The notes beneath the pieces are model-generated. The model was not told the DNA's origin. It saw only the letters and a program-made list of their open reading frames with translations, and did no database searches. Position numbers and translations under genes: made by a program. Positions 49,629-59,581 of a stretch of DNA of 64,000 bases are shown here, piece by piece. The stretch lies in contig CAYSPJ010000011.1 in the NCBI GenBank assembly GCA_964432875.1, positions 3,944 to 67,943 on the forward strand, given 5' to 3'. How positions within the stretch are numbered: the stretch's first letter is position 1; each line of letters begins with the position of its first letter. The DNA is from JACJYE01 sp964432875. GTDB taxonomy: Bacteria > Bacteroidota > Bacteroidia > Chitinophagales > Saprospiraceae.

Positions 49629-52079
49629 TTAACGCCGGATAGACGCGCCAAGTTGTGTTTCACACTCCTGAATCAAGGCGTTGATCACTTTGTCCACTTC
49701 CTTGTCCTGGAGCGTTTTGGCCGGGTCTTCGAGCATAAAGCTGACGGCATAAGATTTTTTGTCTTTGCCGAGTTGAGCTTCATTTTCATAAACGTCGAAC
49801 AAATTGATATCCCGAATGAGTTTTTTGCCGACTTTTCTAGCAATGGCCACAATATCGTTAAACTTTATGGAATTGTCAACAACAATGGCCAAATCTCTTC
49901 GCACCGCAGGGAATTTATTTAAATCCTGATGTTCAATCCGATGGTTGGCAACGGCTTTGAGCAGGGCAGTCCAGTTAAAATCAGCAAAAAAAGCCTCATT
50001 GCGGATCCCCATTTTCTGGAGGATTTTCGGTGCCACTTTGCCAAAAGCGACTAGAACCTTGGGGCCCCGGTGGTATTGCAGGCCAAACTCGAAGGATTCG
50101 TTTTGGAGCATGCTTTCCTCATAAGCGCCCATGCCGAGGCGCTGGAGTACCTTATCCACTACCGCTTTGATGGTGTAGAAGCTGGAATCGCCTTTGAGCA
50201 CCGGCAGCCAGCTTTCCGGCGCGCGCGCGCCAGCGAGCAGGAGCGAGAGGCGCTCTTCCTCGAGGATGCCGGAATCGCTATGCCGGTAGGTGCGCCCAAA
50301 TTCGAAGAGTTTGAGGTTGGCTTGCTGGCGGTTTTGGTTGTGCAGCAAGGCTTCCAGGCTGCTGGCCAGCATCGTCGGCCGCATGATATCGAGCTGCACG
50401 TTGGAGGTGTTATTGATATACACCAATTCCTTTTCGGCGATACCGGAAAAGATGGTTTGGTAATAACGCGATTGCGAGAGGGATAGGGCCATCATTTCGT
50501 TGAAGCCATTGGCAGCCAGGTAGTCGCCAATCGTGTTGCGCAATTGCGCAGGATCGGGTTTGGGGGCGATGTTCAAGCCGGTTTTAACCTGGGCGGGGAT
50601 GGGCACCTTGTCGTAGCCATAGATGCGCAGGATTTCCTCGATGACATCAGCCTCGCGCGTCACATCCGATTTGTTGGTCGGCACCGCGACGGTGAAAGCC
50701 GTTTCGCTATCGGACAACACCTTCATATCGAGGGCTGCCAGGATGCGGTGCAGTTCTGGCTTAGGTATCTCTATACCGATCAGGCGGCTGATGTGCTGAT
50801 ACTTGACGAGCACTTCGGCCGCCGGTATCGGCTGAGGATAAACATCGACGATAGCGCTGGCGATCTGGCCGCCGCCCAATTCCTTCATCAGCAGGGCGGC
50901 CCGCTTGAGGGCATAAACGACAATATTGGGGTCGCTGCCTTTCTCGAAGACTTTGGCGGCGTCGGTGCGCAGGTTGTGCTGCATACTGGTGCGGCGTATC
51001 CAGCCGGGGTTGAAATGGGCCGACTCCAGGAAAATATCCGTAGTGGATTCCCGGACGCCAGAGTTGATCCCGCCAAAGACGCCGCCGATGCACATGCCTT
51101 CCTCCTGGCCATTGCAGATCATCAAATCCTGGCCAGACAGCTCGCGCTCTGCCTCGTCGAGCGTAGTAAATTTAGTGCCTTTGGGCAGGGCTTTGACGAT
51201 GACTTTATGGCCTTTGATTTGCCGCAAGTCGAAGGCGTGCAGCGGCTGGCCCAGCTCGTGCAGCACAAAGTTGGTGATATCCACCATATTGTTGATTGGC
51301 CGCAGGCCGATAGCGCGCAGGCGATTTTTCAGCCAATCTGGCGATTCGCCCACGGTCAGGCCTTTGATCGTCAGTCCGGCATAGCGGGGGCATGCCTCGT
51401 GGTCTTCTACGACGACTTCCACCGGTAGGCTGTGGTTGTCGGGTTGGAAGCCTTCTACCGAGGGCAGCTTGAGTTGACCCGCATGGTCGTGATTGATTTT
51501 CAGGAAAGCGGCCAGGTCTCGGGCCACGCCCAGGTGGTTGGTGGCATCCGAGCGGTTAGGTGTCAGGCCGATTTCATACACGTAGTCGGTTTCGATTTGG
51601 TAGTAGTCTCTGGCGGTCATGCCTATGGGGGTCTCCTCGGGCAGCACGATGATGCCGCTATGGTCTTGTCCCAGGCCGAGTTCATCTTCGGCGCAGATCA
51701 TGCCTTCTGAGAGTTCGCCGCGCACTTTGCGGCGCTCCAGGGTCAGGGGCGCTTCGCTGCCCAGGGGGTAGAGGGTCGTGCCGACCAGGGCGACCAGTAC
51801 CTTCTGCCCGGCAGCCACATTGGGCGCGCCGCAGACGATACTCAGCAGCTCGCCTCCATTGCCGACATCCACTTTCGTGAGCGAGAGCCGGTCAGCATTG
51901 GGGTGCCGGCCACATTCCACCACTTGGCCGACGAAGATGCCTTCCAGCCCGCCTTTGATGCTCTCCACCTTTTCCATGCCTTCCACCTCCAGCCCCAGCC
52001 CAGTAAGGGTGTCTGCCAGTTCTTCCGGGCTGAGGTTTATATCGATGTACTGTTTCAGCCAGTTTAGAGATACTTTCAT
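49629..52079 (-). CDS. pheT: Phenylalanine-tRNA ligase beta subunit
   Basis: 816 residues, normal length. The order of domains is the N-terminal B1 region with an EMAP-type tRNA-binding fold (V-G-Q-V-V-E-C-G-R-H-P-N-A-D-R-L, about 50-65), B3/B4 (editing), B5 (about 410-480), the catalytic-like core, and the C-terminal ferredoxin-like anticodon-binding domain (about 720-816; F-P-A-V-R-R-D-L-A-I-V-V). It forms the alpha2-beta2 enzyme with PheS, which is not encoded here. A perfect -7 box lies 20 nt upstream. Confidence 0.97.
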   Translation of the reverse strand: MKVSLNWLKQYIDINLSPEELADTLTGLGLEVEGMEKVESIKGGLEGIFVGQVVECGRHPNADRLSLTKVDVGNGGELLSIVCGAPNVAAGQKVLVALVGTTLYPLGSEAPLTLERRKVRGELSEGMICAEDELGLGQDHSGIIVLPEETPIGMTARDYYQIETDYVYEIGLTPNRSDATNHLGVARDLAAFLKINHDHAGQLKLPSVEGFQPDNHSLPVEVVVEDHEACPRYAGLTIKGLTVGESPDWLKNRLRAIGLRPINNMVDITNFVLHELGQPLHAFDLRQIKGHKVIVKALPKGTKFTTLDEAERELSGQDLMICNGQEEGMCIGGVFGGINSGVRESTTDIFLESAHFNPGWIRRTSMQHNLRTDAAKVFEKGSDPNIVVYALKRAALLMKELGGGQIASAIVDVYPQPIPAAEVLVKYQHISRLIGIEIPKPELHRILAALDMKVLSDSETAFTVAVPTNKSDVTREADVIEEILRIYGYDKVPIPAQVKTGLNIAPKPDPAQLRNTIGDYLAANGFNEMMALSLSQSRYYQTIFSGIAEKELVYINNTSNVQLDIMRPTMLASSLEALLHNQNRQQANLKLFEFGRTYRHSDSGILEEERLSLLLAGARAPESWLPVLKGDSSFYTIKAVVDKVLQRLGMGAYEESMLQNESFEFGLQYHRGPKVLVAFGKVAPKILQKMGIRNEAFFADFNWTALLKAVANHRIEHQDLNKFPAVRRDLAIVVDNSIKFNDIVAIARKVGKKLIRDINLFDVYENEAQLGKDKKSYAVSFMLEDPAKTLQDKEVDKVINALIQECETQLGASIRR

Positions 52080-52099
52080 TGCACTTGATTTTCAGGGTG

Positions 52100-52107
52100 C
52101 AAAGGTA
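52100..52107 (-). promoter_or_regulatory. -7 element of the pheT operon
   Basis: On the minus strand this reads TACCTTTG, a perfect TAnnTTTG, 20 nt before the pheT start. It probably serves pheT, the coiled-coil gene, zapA and perhaps rny. Confidence 0.65.
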
Positions 52108-52142
52108 AGGGTTTTTGTGGGAATGTCATAGGCCTTATGTCA

Positions 52143-55100
52143 TCACATATTCCTCCGGTATTGCCCGCCCACCTCGTAGAGGGCACTGGTGATTTGCCCC
52201 AGGGAGCAGTATTTGGCTGTTTCAATCAGCGCCTCAAAGATATTGCCGTTGTGGAGGGCTGTTTCCTGCAAGCGTTTCAGCATCAGCGGGCCCTTTTCGG
52301 GATGAGCCAGATGGAGGTTGCGCACCGTTTGGATTTGTGCCTCTTTTTCCTCCTCTTCGGCGCGGATAACCTCATTGGGCAAGACGGTAGGGGAGCCTTC
52401 CTTGCTGAGGAAAGTATTCACTCCGATGATGGGCAGCTCGCCAGTATGCTTGAGTGTTTCGTAGTAGATGCTCTCGTCTTGTATCTTACCGCGCTGGTAC
52501 ATGGTTTCCATCGCGCCCAACACGCCGCCGCGCTCCGTGATGCGGTCGAATTCTGAGAGCACGGCTTCTTCCACCAGCTCGGTGAGCTCATCGATGATGA
52601 AAGCGCCCTGAAGCGGGTTTTCATTTTTGGCCATCCCCAGCTCATGGTTGATGATCATCTGGATGGCCACCGCCCGGCGTACGCTTTCCTCCGTGGGAGT
52701 GGTGATGGCCTCGTCGTAGGCATTGGTATGCAGGCTATTGCAATTGTCATAAATAGCATATAGCGCCTGGAGGGTGGTGCGGATGTCGTTGAAGCTGATC
52801 TCCTGGGCATGTAGCGAGCGGCCAGAAGTCTGGATGTGGTATTTGAGCATCTGCGAGCGTTTGTTGGCCTGGTATTTGTACTTCATGGCCTTGGCCCAGA
52901 TGCGGCGCGCCACCCGGCCGATGACGGCGTATTCGGGGTCTACCCCATTGGAAAAGAAGAAGGAGAGGTTGGGGGCAAATTCATCGATATCCATCCCCCG
53001 GCTGAGGTAGTATTCTACGAAAGTGAAGCCATTGGCCAGGGTAAAAGCCAACTGGGTGATCGGGTTGGCACCCGCTTCGGCGATATGATAGCCAGAGATG
53101 GAGACGGAGTAGAAATTCTTCACCTTGTTCCAGCTGAAGTACTCCTGCACGTCGCCCATGAGCTTGAGGCTGAACTCGGTGGAGAAGATGCAGGTGTTTT
53201 GCGCCTGGTCTTCCTTGAGGATGTCGGCTTGCACGGTACCGCGCACCGAAGCCAGGGCTTTGGCCTTGAGTTCACGATAGATAGCCGGCTCCAGCACCTG
53301 ATCGCCGGTGATACCCAGCAGCATCAATCCCAAGCCATTGTTGCCCTGGGGCAGCGCGCTGGCCTTGTACTGGGGGCGCGGCAGCCCTCGATCGTCGTAC
53401 AGTGCTTTTAGCTTGGCTTCAGCCAGGTGCTCCAGGCCATTTTCACGCAGGTACTTCTCGCACTGCTGATCGATGGCGGCGTTCATAAAGAAAGCGCAGA
53501 TCGTCGCCGCGGGCCCATTGATGGTCATGGATACGGAGGTCTTGGGGTCGCAGAGGTCAAAGCCAGAATAGAGCTTCTTGGCATCGTCCAGGCAGCAGAC
53601 GCTCACCCCCGAATTGCCGACCTTGCCATAGATATCGGGCCGGTAGTCGGGGTCTTCGCCATAGAGGGTCACCGAGTCAAAGGCAGTGGACAGGCGGGCG
53701 GCGGGCATATCGGACGACAGGTAGTGGAAGCGGCGGTTGGTACGCTCCGGGCCGCCCTCGCCAGCAAACATGCGGGTGGGGTCTTCCCCCTGCCGCTTGA
53801 AGGGGAAAACCCCGGCGGTATAGGGGAATTCGCCGGGCACGTTTTCCTGTAAAGCCCAGCGCAGGATTTCGCCCCAATCTTGAAAACGCGGCAGCACGAC
53901 GCGCGGGATGCGTGAATGCGCCAGCGATTTGGTGAATGTGGGCACGCGGATTTCCCGGCCTCGAACGGAATAAACGTATTCGTCGGCAGCGTAGGCGGCT
54001 TTTTTTTCTTCCCAGCCATCCAGGATGCGTTTGCATTCGCCATCGAGGTCCATCTCCAGATGGGCATAGGCCTGGCGCAAGGCTTCCAGGGTTTCCTCTC
54101 GGCGCTCTAGCTTAGGCTGCTGTTCAATGGCTTGCATGGATTGCTTTAGCCCGAAGAGTTTGCGGGCAAGGGCTATTTGCCGTTCTGCCCAGGCGTCGTA
54201 CTGGCGGTTGTTGTCGGCGATTTCCGACAAGTATCGCACCCGCTTGGGCGGGATGATGTAGATCTTTTCGCTCATCTCCTCGGCAGGAGCAAGGCGGGTA
54301 TTTAGCTCTGCCCCGGTGCGCGATGCGATGACGTCCATCAGCGCCCGGTAGAGGGTGTTCATGCCGGGGTCATTAAATTGGGAGGCGATGGTGCCAAACA
54401 CAGGCATCTCATCGGGGTTTTTATCCCAAAGCTGGTGGTTGCGTTGGAACTGCTTTTTTACATCGCGCAGGGCATCCTGAGCGCCGCGCTTGTCAAATTT
54501 ATTGATAGCGATGAGGTCGGCGAAGTCCAGCATGTCAATTTTTTCTAGCTGGGTCGCGGCACCGTATTCCGGCGTCATCACGTAGAGAGAGACGTCCGAA
54601 TGATCGACGATTTCGGTATCCGATTGGCCGATGCCAGAAGTTTCCAGGATGATGAGATCAAACTGGGCGGCCTTGAGGATATCTACGGCAGCCTGCACGT
54701 GTTTGGACAAAGCGAGGTTGGACTGGCGGGTGGCCAGCGAGCGCATGAAGACGCGGCCTTCGGCAATTTCGGAGGTGACGGCGTTCATGCGGATTCGGTC
54801 GCCCAGGAGAGCGCCGCCGGTTTTGCGCTTGGAAGGGTCGACGGAAATGATGGCCAGGCTTTTGTCTTCAAAATCTAACAAAAAACGGCGCACCAGTTCA
54901 TCGACCAGGCTGGATTTGCCTGCGCCGCCAGTGCCGGTGATACCTAGCACCGGTATAGTCTTGCCCTGGATTTCTTTGCGCAGCCGTTCCAGCCATTCGC
55001 GGTTCTCGTCCGGGAAATTTTCTGCGGCGGAGATCAGGCGGGCGATAGCGTGGGGGTCGCGGCCTTTGAAGTCGTGCAATTCTCCATTGAGCGAGGTGCC

Positions 55101-55541
55101 GACCGGGAAGTCACACTGCTGCAACAACTCGTTGATCATGCCTTGGAGGCCCAGGCGCCGGCCGTCGTCGGGTGAATAGATGCGGGTGATGCCATAGGCG
55201 TGTAGCTCCTCTATTTCGGAAGGCAGGATGGTGCCGCCGCCGCCGCCAAAGATTTTGATGTGGCTGCCGCCTTTCTCGCGCAGCAGGTCGTACATGTATT
55301 TGAAGAACTCGTTGTGGCCGCCCTGGTAAGAGGTGATAGCGATACCCTGAGCATCTTCCATGATGGCGGTTTCGACGATTTCTTTCACCGAGCGGTTGTG
55401 CCCGAGGTGGATGATTTCGGCCCCCGAGCTTTGCATGATGCGGCGCATGATGTTGATGGCGGCATCATGGCCGTCAAAGAGTGAAGCGGCGGTGACGATG
55501 CGGATTTTATGCTGGGGTTGGTATATGGCGGTCGTTTGCAT
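52143..55541 (-). CDS. icmF: Fused acyl-CoA mutase with G-protein chaperone (IcmF type)
   Basis: 1132 residues in the IcmF order. A B12-binding domain lies at about 10-140, with the axial His25 in D-G-H-D-A-A. A MeaI-like GTPase chaperone domain follows at about 195-430, with Walker A G-T-G-G-A-G-K-S-S at 203-211 and N-K-F-D for guanine. The mutase TIM barrel (about 555-1132) contains Y-T-A-G-V-F-P-F-K-R and F-A-G-E-G-G-P-E-R-T-N. IcmF enzymes interconvert isobutyryl-CoA and n-butyryl-CoA, some also isovaleryl/pivalyl-CoA; which one cannot be told by eye. The fused GTPase loads and repairs the cobalamin. A perfect -7 box lies 29 nt upstream. Confidence 0.94.
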   Translation of the reverse strand: MQTTAIYQPQHKIRIVTAASLFDGHDAAINIMRRIMQSSGAEIIHLGHNRSVKEIVETAIMEDAQGIAITSYQGGHNEFFKYMYDLLREKGGSHIKIFGGGGGTILPSEIEELHAYGITRIYSPDDGRRLGLQGMINELLQQCDFPVGTSLNGELHDFKGRDPHAIARLISAAENFPDENREWLERLRKEIQGKTIPVLGITGTGGAGKSSLVDELVRRFLLDFEDKSLAIISVDPSKRKTGGALLGDRIRMNAVTSEIAEGRVFMRSLATRQSNLALSKHVQAAVDILKAAQFDLIILETSGIGQSDTEIVDHSDVSLYVMTPEYGAATQLEKIDMLDFADLIAINKFDKRGAQDALRDVKKQFQRNHQLWDKNPDEMPVFGTIASQFNDPGMNTLYRALMDVIASRTGAELNTRLAPAEEMSEKIYIIPPKRVRYLSEIADNNRQYDAWAERQIALARKLFGLKQSMQAIEQQPKLERREETLEALRQAYAHLEMDLDGECKRILDGWEEKKAAYAADEYVYSVRGREIRVPTFTKSLAHSRIPRVVLPRFQDWGEILRWALQENVPGEFPYTAGVFPFKRQGEDPTRMFAGEGGPERTNRRFHYLSSDMPAARLSTAFDSVTLYGEDPDYRPDIYGKVGNSGVSVCCLDDAKKLYSGFDLCDPKTSVSMTINGPAATICAFFMNAAIDQQCEKYLRENGLEHLAEAKLKALYDDRGLPRPQYKASALPQGNNGLGLMLLGITGDQVLEPAIYRELKAKALASVRGTVQADILKEDQAQNTCIFSTEFSLKLMGDVQEYFSWNKVKNFYSVSISGYHIAEAGANPITQLAFTLANGFTFVEYYLSRGMDIDEFAPNLSFFFSNGVDPEYAVIGRVARRIWAKAMKYKYQANKRSQMLKYHIQTSGRSLHAQEISFNDIRTTLQALYAIYDNCNSLHTNAYDEAITTPTEESVRRAVAIQMIINHELGMAKNENPLQGAFIIDELTELVEEAVLSEFDRITERGGVLGAMETMYQRGKIQDESIYYETLKHTGELPIIGVNTFLSKEGSPTVLPNEVIRAEEEEKEAQIQTVRNLHLAHPEKGPLMLKRLQETALHNGNIFEALIETAKYCSLGQITSALYEVGGQYRRNM

Positions 55542-55570
55542 AAGGCGGTTCTATTGGTTAAGCAGATACG

Positions 55571-55578
55571 CAAAATTA
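55571..55578 (-). promoter_or_regulatory. -7 element of icmF
   Basis: On the minus strand this reads TAATTTTG, a perfect TAnnTTTG, 29 nt before the icmF start codon. The same octamer precedes thrS at 61571. Confidence 0.6.
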
Positions 55579-55720
55579 CGAAATTCTTGCGTTTAACACT
55601 TATAAGCTTGGAAGGGGGGAAAAAGTTTGGACGACGGGAGAGGCATCGGCCCGGCTATAAATGCGAGCAAGGGGCCGAACAATCACCCAACAGCATTGTT
55701 TTTGAACAAAAAACAACTTC

Positions 55721-57190
55721 ATGGTCAAAGCACTACTCTCACACGGGTTGAAATCGCAGGTGCGCGCTCCGCTCTGGCAGCGCAGTTTGGCCATTAATAT
55801 TATATTGGGTTTGGTGGTGCTGTATTTTATGCTAAACTTCCTGCTCCTGGGCTACTTCCTGGATGTACTGCTCCTGGAATTGTTCCCCGATGAATCGCCT
55901 TTGGAGAAGCTCAATAGCATATTGCTATACACGGTATTAGGTGGTTTGGTTTTACGCTTCTTCATGCAGTCGTTTCCCGTATTGGATATTCAGGGCTACC
56001 TGCTGCTGCCGCTACGCAAGAGCAAGCTGTACCGCTACTTGCTAGTCAAATCCATATTCAATGTGCTCAATTTGCTACCCTTTTTCTTCATCATCCCCTT
56101 CGCCGCCAAGGTCGTATTTCCGGAAGAGGGGGCGGTAGCTGGCTGGAGCTGGGCCGTCTTATTGTCATTGCTGGTGCTCTTCAATAATTTCCTGGCTTTT
56201 TACCTGAAGCGCCGCTTCACCGCTCAGCCTTTGGTAGCTATATCATTGCTGGCTGCCCTGGCTTTTTTAGGGGTGCTGGATTGGATGGCCGTGTTGCCTC
56301 TATCTGCCTATCTGGGCGGGGCGGTGGCGCAATGCTTGCAGCAGCCGGCCTGGCTGCTGTTGCCGCTGCTGGCCGTCATCGGCGCCTACCAAATCACTTA
56401 TGGGCTATTGCGCCGCTATACTTACCTCGATGCCCTGAGCAGTAGCAGCGGGGCGAAAGGCATGCAGGGCTTCGCTTTCCTGGGGCGATTTGGGCAAGTG
56501 GGCAGCTTCCTGCAGTTGGAGTTGAAGCAAATCTGGCGGAACAAAAGGCCCCGGGCGACCGTCCTGATGGGGGCGTTTTTTTTATTTTACCCTTTTCTGG
56601 GCATGGCCAGGTTGGAAGAGGGCGAGATGTGGAACGTCTTGTTGATGTTCCTCATCGGCATCGTGTTCCCGATGGCGACCTACGGGCAGTATTTGTTTGC
56701 TTGGGAGAGTAGTTACTTCAACCTGATTATGGCGCGGCGTGTCACGACGAAAGAATACCTGGAGGCTAAGTACTACTTATTTATGTTGCTCACCCTGGCC
56801 GCAACGATGATTATCCTCTTGTATGGGCTCATCGATTATCGGGCCCTGCTCTTTGTGTTGGCTAGCGCCTCATTCAGCTTGGGGGTTACTATTTATCTGG
56901 TCTTGTTCCTGGCTACCTACAACACCCGGCCAGTTGATGCCACCAAGGGCGCGATGATGAACTGGGAAGGTATTGGCGCATCCCAGTTTATACTGGTTTT
57001 GCCCACTTTTATATTGCCAATGATCTTCTATGGCTTGTTCCGCCTGGTATTGGATAACTGGGGGGCTTTGATTGGGCTGACCATCGTCGGAGCAGTCGGC
57101 ATCTTGTTGAAAAAGCCGTTGCTGGGGCTGGTGCAGCGCCAGTATGAGCGGCAGCGGCATATCTTGGCCAGGGGGTACCGGCAGAAGTAG
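55721..57190 (+). CDS. DUF5687 family membrane protein (ABC permease-like)
   Basis: 489 residues with about 11 hydrophobic segments. The N-terminal cytosolic helix (L-L-S-H-G-L-K-S-Q-V-R-A-P) and the G-Y-L-L-L-P-L-R-K-S-K-L-Y-R-Y motif near 92-106 are typical of the DUF5687 family found in Bacteroidota. A second half (from about 250) begins with L-Q-L-E-L-K-Q-I-W-R-N-K-R-P-R. The gene is followed after 77 nt by an ABC ATPase, so it is very probably the permease of a two-gene exporter or a related ABC-2-like system. The transported substance is unknown. Confidence 0.85.
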   Translation: MVKALLSHGLKSQVRAPLWQRSLAINIILGLVVLYFMLNFLLLGYFLDVLLLELFPDESPLEKLNSILLYTVLGGLVLRFFMQSFPVLDIQGYLLLPLRKSKLYRYLLVKSIFNVLNLLPFFFIIPFAAKVVFPEEGAVAGWSWAVLLSLLVLFNNFLAFYLKRRFTAQPLVAISLLAALAFLGVLDWMAVLPLSAYLGGAVAQCLQQPAWLLLPLLAVIGAYQITYGLLRRYTYLDALSSSSGAKGMQGFAFLGRFGQVGSFLQLELKQIWRNKRPRATVLMGAFFLFYPFLGMARLEEGEMWNVLLMFLIGIVFPMATYGQYLFAWESSYFNLIMARRVTTKEYLEAKYYLFMLLTLAATMIILLYGLIDYRALLFVLASASFSLGVTIYLVLFLATYNTRPVDATKGAMMNWEGIGASQFILVLPTFILPMIFYGLFRLVLDNWGALIGLTIVGAVGILLKKPLLGLVQRQYERQRHILARGYRQK

Positions 57191-57267
57191 GGGGGGGAGG
57201 ACGGCAGAATGCTAGATAAGGAGTTTCGATCACAGCTTTCAACCTAGCCTAATCATCAGAAATAAAT

Positions 57268-57957
57268 ATGATACAAGCAGAAAACCTCACTAAGCGATAC
57301 GGGCAGGCCGAAGTACTGAATATCCCGGACCTGCATATCCCGGCCGGCGAGCGTTTCGGTCTGGTGGGCAATAACGGGGCGGGTAAGACCACCCTTTTCA
57401 GCCTGCTGCTCGACCTCATCCAAGCTACCAGCGGACTGGTGCGGTCGAAGGGGGAAGACGTGGCCAAAAACGAAGCCTGGAAGGACTACACGGGTTCCTT
57501 CTTGGACGAGAGCTTCCTCATCGGCTTCCTCCAGCCGGAGGAGTACTTCGAGTTTGTCGGCCAGTTGTACGGGATGAATGCTGAAGATGTGGCGGGCTTC
57601 CTGCAGCAGTTTGAGGAGTTTTTCAATGGCGAAATCCTGGGTAAGGGCAAATACCTGCGCGATATGTCGAAGGGCAACCAGAAAAAAATCGGCCTGGCTG
57701 CCGCCCTGATAGGCGAGCCTGAGGTGGTGGTGCTAGACGAGCCTTTCGCCAACCTGGACCCCAGCTCGCAGATCCGCCTGAAAAAGCTTATCAAGGCGCT
57801 GCCGCCTGAAAAAACGGTGCTTATCTCCAGCCACGACCTGGCGCACGTCACTGAAGTCTGCCAGCGCATCGTGGTACTCGAAAAAGGGCACATCATCCGC
57901 GATATCGCGGCCAGTGCGGATACGCTGCGAGAGCTGGAGGCATACTTTGCCGCTTGA
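57268..57957 (+). CDS. ABC transporter ATP-binding protein
   Basis: 229 residues, a single nucleotide-binding domain. Walker A is G-N-N-G-A-G-K-T-T (about 34-42). The signature is degenerate (M-S-K-G-N-Q-K-K, about 131-138, instead of L-S-G-G-Q). Walker B is V-V-V-L-D-E-P-F-A-N-L-D (about 152-163), and the switch His is in S-S-H-D. It resembles ATPases of ABC-2-type exporters and pairs with the DUF5687 permease just upstream. Confidence 0.94.
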   Translation: MIQAENLTKRYGQAEVLNIPDLHIPAGERFGLVGNNGAGKTTLFSLLLDLIQATSGLVRSKGEDVAKNEAWKDYTGSFLDESFLIGFLQPEEYFEFVGQLYGMNAEDVAGFLQQFEEFFNGEILGKGKYLRDMSKGNQKKIGLAAALIGEPEVVVLDEPFANLDPSSQIRLKKLIKALPPEKTVLISSHDLAHVTEVCQRIVVLEKGHIIRDIAASADTLRELEAYFAA

Positions 57958-58054
57958 ATGGCCTCGCTTTTTGTGGCCCATAGCTGGGCAATGGGACACG
58001 AATGGGTTTATAGCCACCCCTACTGAAAATCCCAGCTACTCGTTCAAAGTTAAT

Positions 58055-58062
58055 TATCTTTG
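58055..58062 (+). promoter_or_regulatory. -7 element of lpxD
   Basis: TATCTTTG is a perfect TAnnTTTG, 26 nt before the ATG at 58089. lpxD therefore has its own promoter and need not be read from the ABC operon. Confidence 0.65.
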
Positions 58063-58088
58063 CATCAAGCTACAACAATGAACCGCTC

Positions 58089-59027
58089 ATGAAATTTGCC
58101 CAACCCATCCCAATCCGGGAGATTGCCGAGAAGATCGGCGCCACCATCATTGGCGATGCCAACCTGGAAGCTGCTGGCATCAACGAAATCCATCAAGTGC
58201 AGCCTGGCGATATCACGTTTGTGGATGTGCGCAAGTACTTCGAGAAGTCGCTCAAATCAGCCGCATCGATCATTATCCTCAACGAGAAGGCGCCCTGCCC
58301 GAAAGGCAAGGCCTTACTGCTATGCGCTGACCCCTTCGCTGCCTACAACCGCATCGTGCAGGAGCACCGCCCCTTTCGCCCCCTGACCGCCACTATTAGC
58401 CCCAGTGCCGAGATTGACCCCACGGCCATCATCGAGCCGGGCGTGGTTATTGGGCACGATGTAAAAATAGGGCGGGGCACCTACATCCAAGCCAATGTGG
58501 TTATTGCCGAGCATACTATTATAGGTAATGACGTCATTATCCAGGCAGGGGCGCTCATCGGCACTGATGCGTTTTACTTCAAGCGGACCGAGGCGGGCTA
58601 TCAGCCCTGGCGTTCTGGGGGTCGGGTCATTATTGAAGACCGGGTGCAAATTGGCGCGGGCTGCACCATCAATAAGGGAGTCAGTGGCGATACGGTAATC
58701 GGAGAAGGGAGCAAGCTGGATTCACAGATACACATCGGGCACGACGTGGTGGTGGGGAAAAATTGCCTTTTCGCCGCTCAGGTCGGCATTGGCGGCAATA
58801 CGACCATCGGCGATGAAGTCATCCTCTATGGCCAGGCTGGCATAGCACAGAACCTGACAATCGGCGACCGGGCAATCGTATCGGCAAAATCAGGGGTATC
58901 GAAAAGCCTGGAGGGGGGGAAGGCTTATTTCGGTTATCCGGCCAATGAGGCGCGCACGGCATACAAAGAGCTGGCGGCGCTAAGGCACCTACCGGAATTC
59001 CTGGCGGATTATTATGGCGAAAAATAA
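58089..59027 (+). CDS. lpxD: UDP-3-O-acylglucosamine N-acyltransferase LpxD
   Basis: 312 residues. The N-terminal uridine-binding domain (about 1-100) is followed by a left-handed beta-helix of hexapeptide repeats (about 103-260; I-I-E-P-G-V-V-I-G-H-D-V-K-I-G). The catalytic His pair lies in I-H-I-G-H-D (about 215-220). A short helical C-terminus closes the protein. LpxD adds the N-linked acyl chain in lipid A synthesis. The length is slightly below the usual 340; Bacteroidota often carry two LpxD-like genes, and this is the shorter form, so it could be the second paralogue. Confidence 0.9.
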   Translation: MKFAQPIPIREIAEKIGATIIGDANLEAAGINEIHQVQPGDITFVDVRKYFEKSLKSAASIIILNEKAPCPKGKALLLCADPFAAYNRIVQEHRPFRPLTATISPSAEIDPTAIIEPGVVIGHDVKIGRGTYIQANVVIAEHTIIGNDVIIQAGALIGTDAFYFKRTEAGYQPWRSGGRVIIEDRVQIGAGCTINKGVSGDTVIGEGSKLDSQIHIGHDVVVGKNCLFAAQVGIGGNTTIGDEVILYGQAGIAQNLTIGDRAIVSAKSGVSKSLEGGKAYFGYPANEARTAYKELAALRHLPEFLADYYGEK

Positions 59028-59032
59028 AGGGC

Positions 59033-59374
59033 TTAGCGTTTATTTAGCCTTTGAGTAGCTAATATATCGCCCTTTGCTCCCAGCATCTGCACCAAGTACA
59101 TGCCGCGGGGAAGCTCGCCGACGAAAAACTTGTCGCCTTCTGCAGTTTCAAAAGCCGCTACTTGACGGCCGACGATGCTGAAGACCATGAGTTTGGCGAC
59201 CGATTCAGGATTGGTAAGACCAATGTAATCCGTAGCCGGGTTGGGGTATATCTTGATGTCTATCTTTTCCGTTTCGCCGGGCTTTTTGGGAGATAAACGG
59301 CTGCTGAAGCTCGTCTGTGAATAGGCAAGGAGGCAGCTTAACAAGAAAAATAATGAGAGTAAGGTTTGCTTCAT
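59033..59374 (-). CDS. Minimal secreted protein made of a T9SS type-A sorting domain
   Basis: 113 residues. A signal peptide (about 1-19, cleavage after Y-S-Q) is followed by 20 linker residues and then only the type-A C-terminal domain (I-K-I-Y-P-N-P-A-T-D-Y-I at about 40, G-R-Q-V-A near 69, L-P-R-G-M-Y-L-V-Q-M near 88). There is no cargo domain. The -7-like TATCTTG at 59409-59415 (minus) suggests it is expressed by itself. It may be a real mini-protein or the remnant of a larger cargo gene; the intact signal peptide and promoter favour the former. Confidence 0.85.
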   Translation of the reverse strand: MKQTLLSLFFLLSCLLAYSQTSFSSRLSPKKPGETEKIDIKIYPNPATDYIGLTNPESVAKLMVFSIVGRQVAAFETAEGDKFFVGELPRGMYLVQMLGAKGDILATQRLNKR

Positions 59375-59581
59375 ATAACCGGAATTTTAATTTTTTCCGC
59401 AATCGGTGCAAGATATGTATATAATTTTAACAATACAAGGCCTATGCCTTGGCTTTAATGAAATTTTAACGGACACCGCATAATAAACTCAAAAAACGGC
59501 TTAATGTTCACCATCTAAAGACGGTGCTTGAGACTAAGAGGTTGCAGGGGGGCGGTTTTTTCTTTCAGGCCATTTTTGAGT

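Noticed and set aside
50544..51428. 294-codon open frame opposite pheT
   Set aside because: It is antisense to conserved pheT domains and shows no independent coding evidence.
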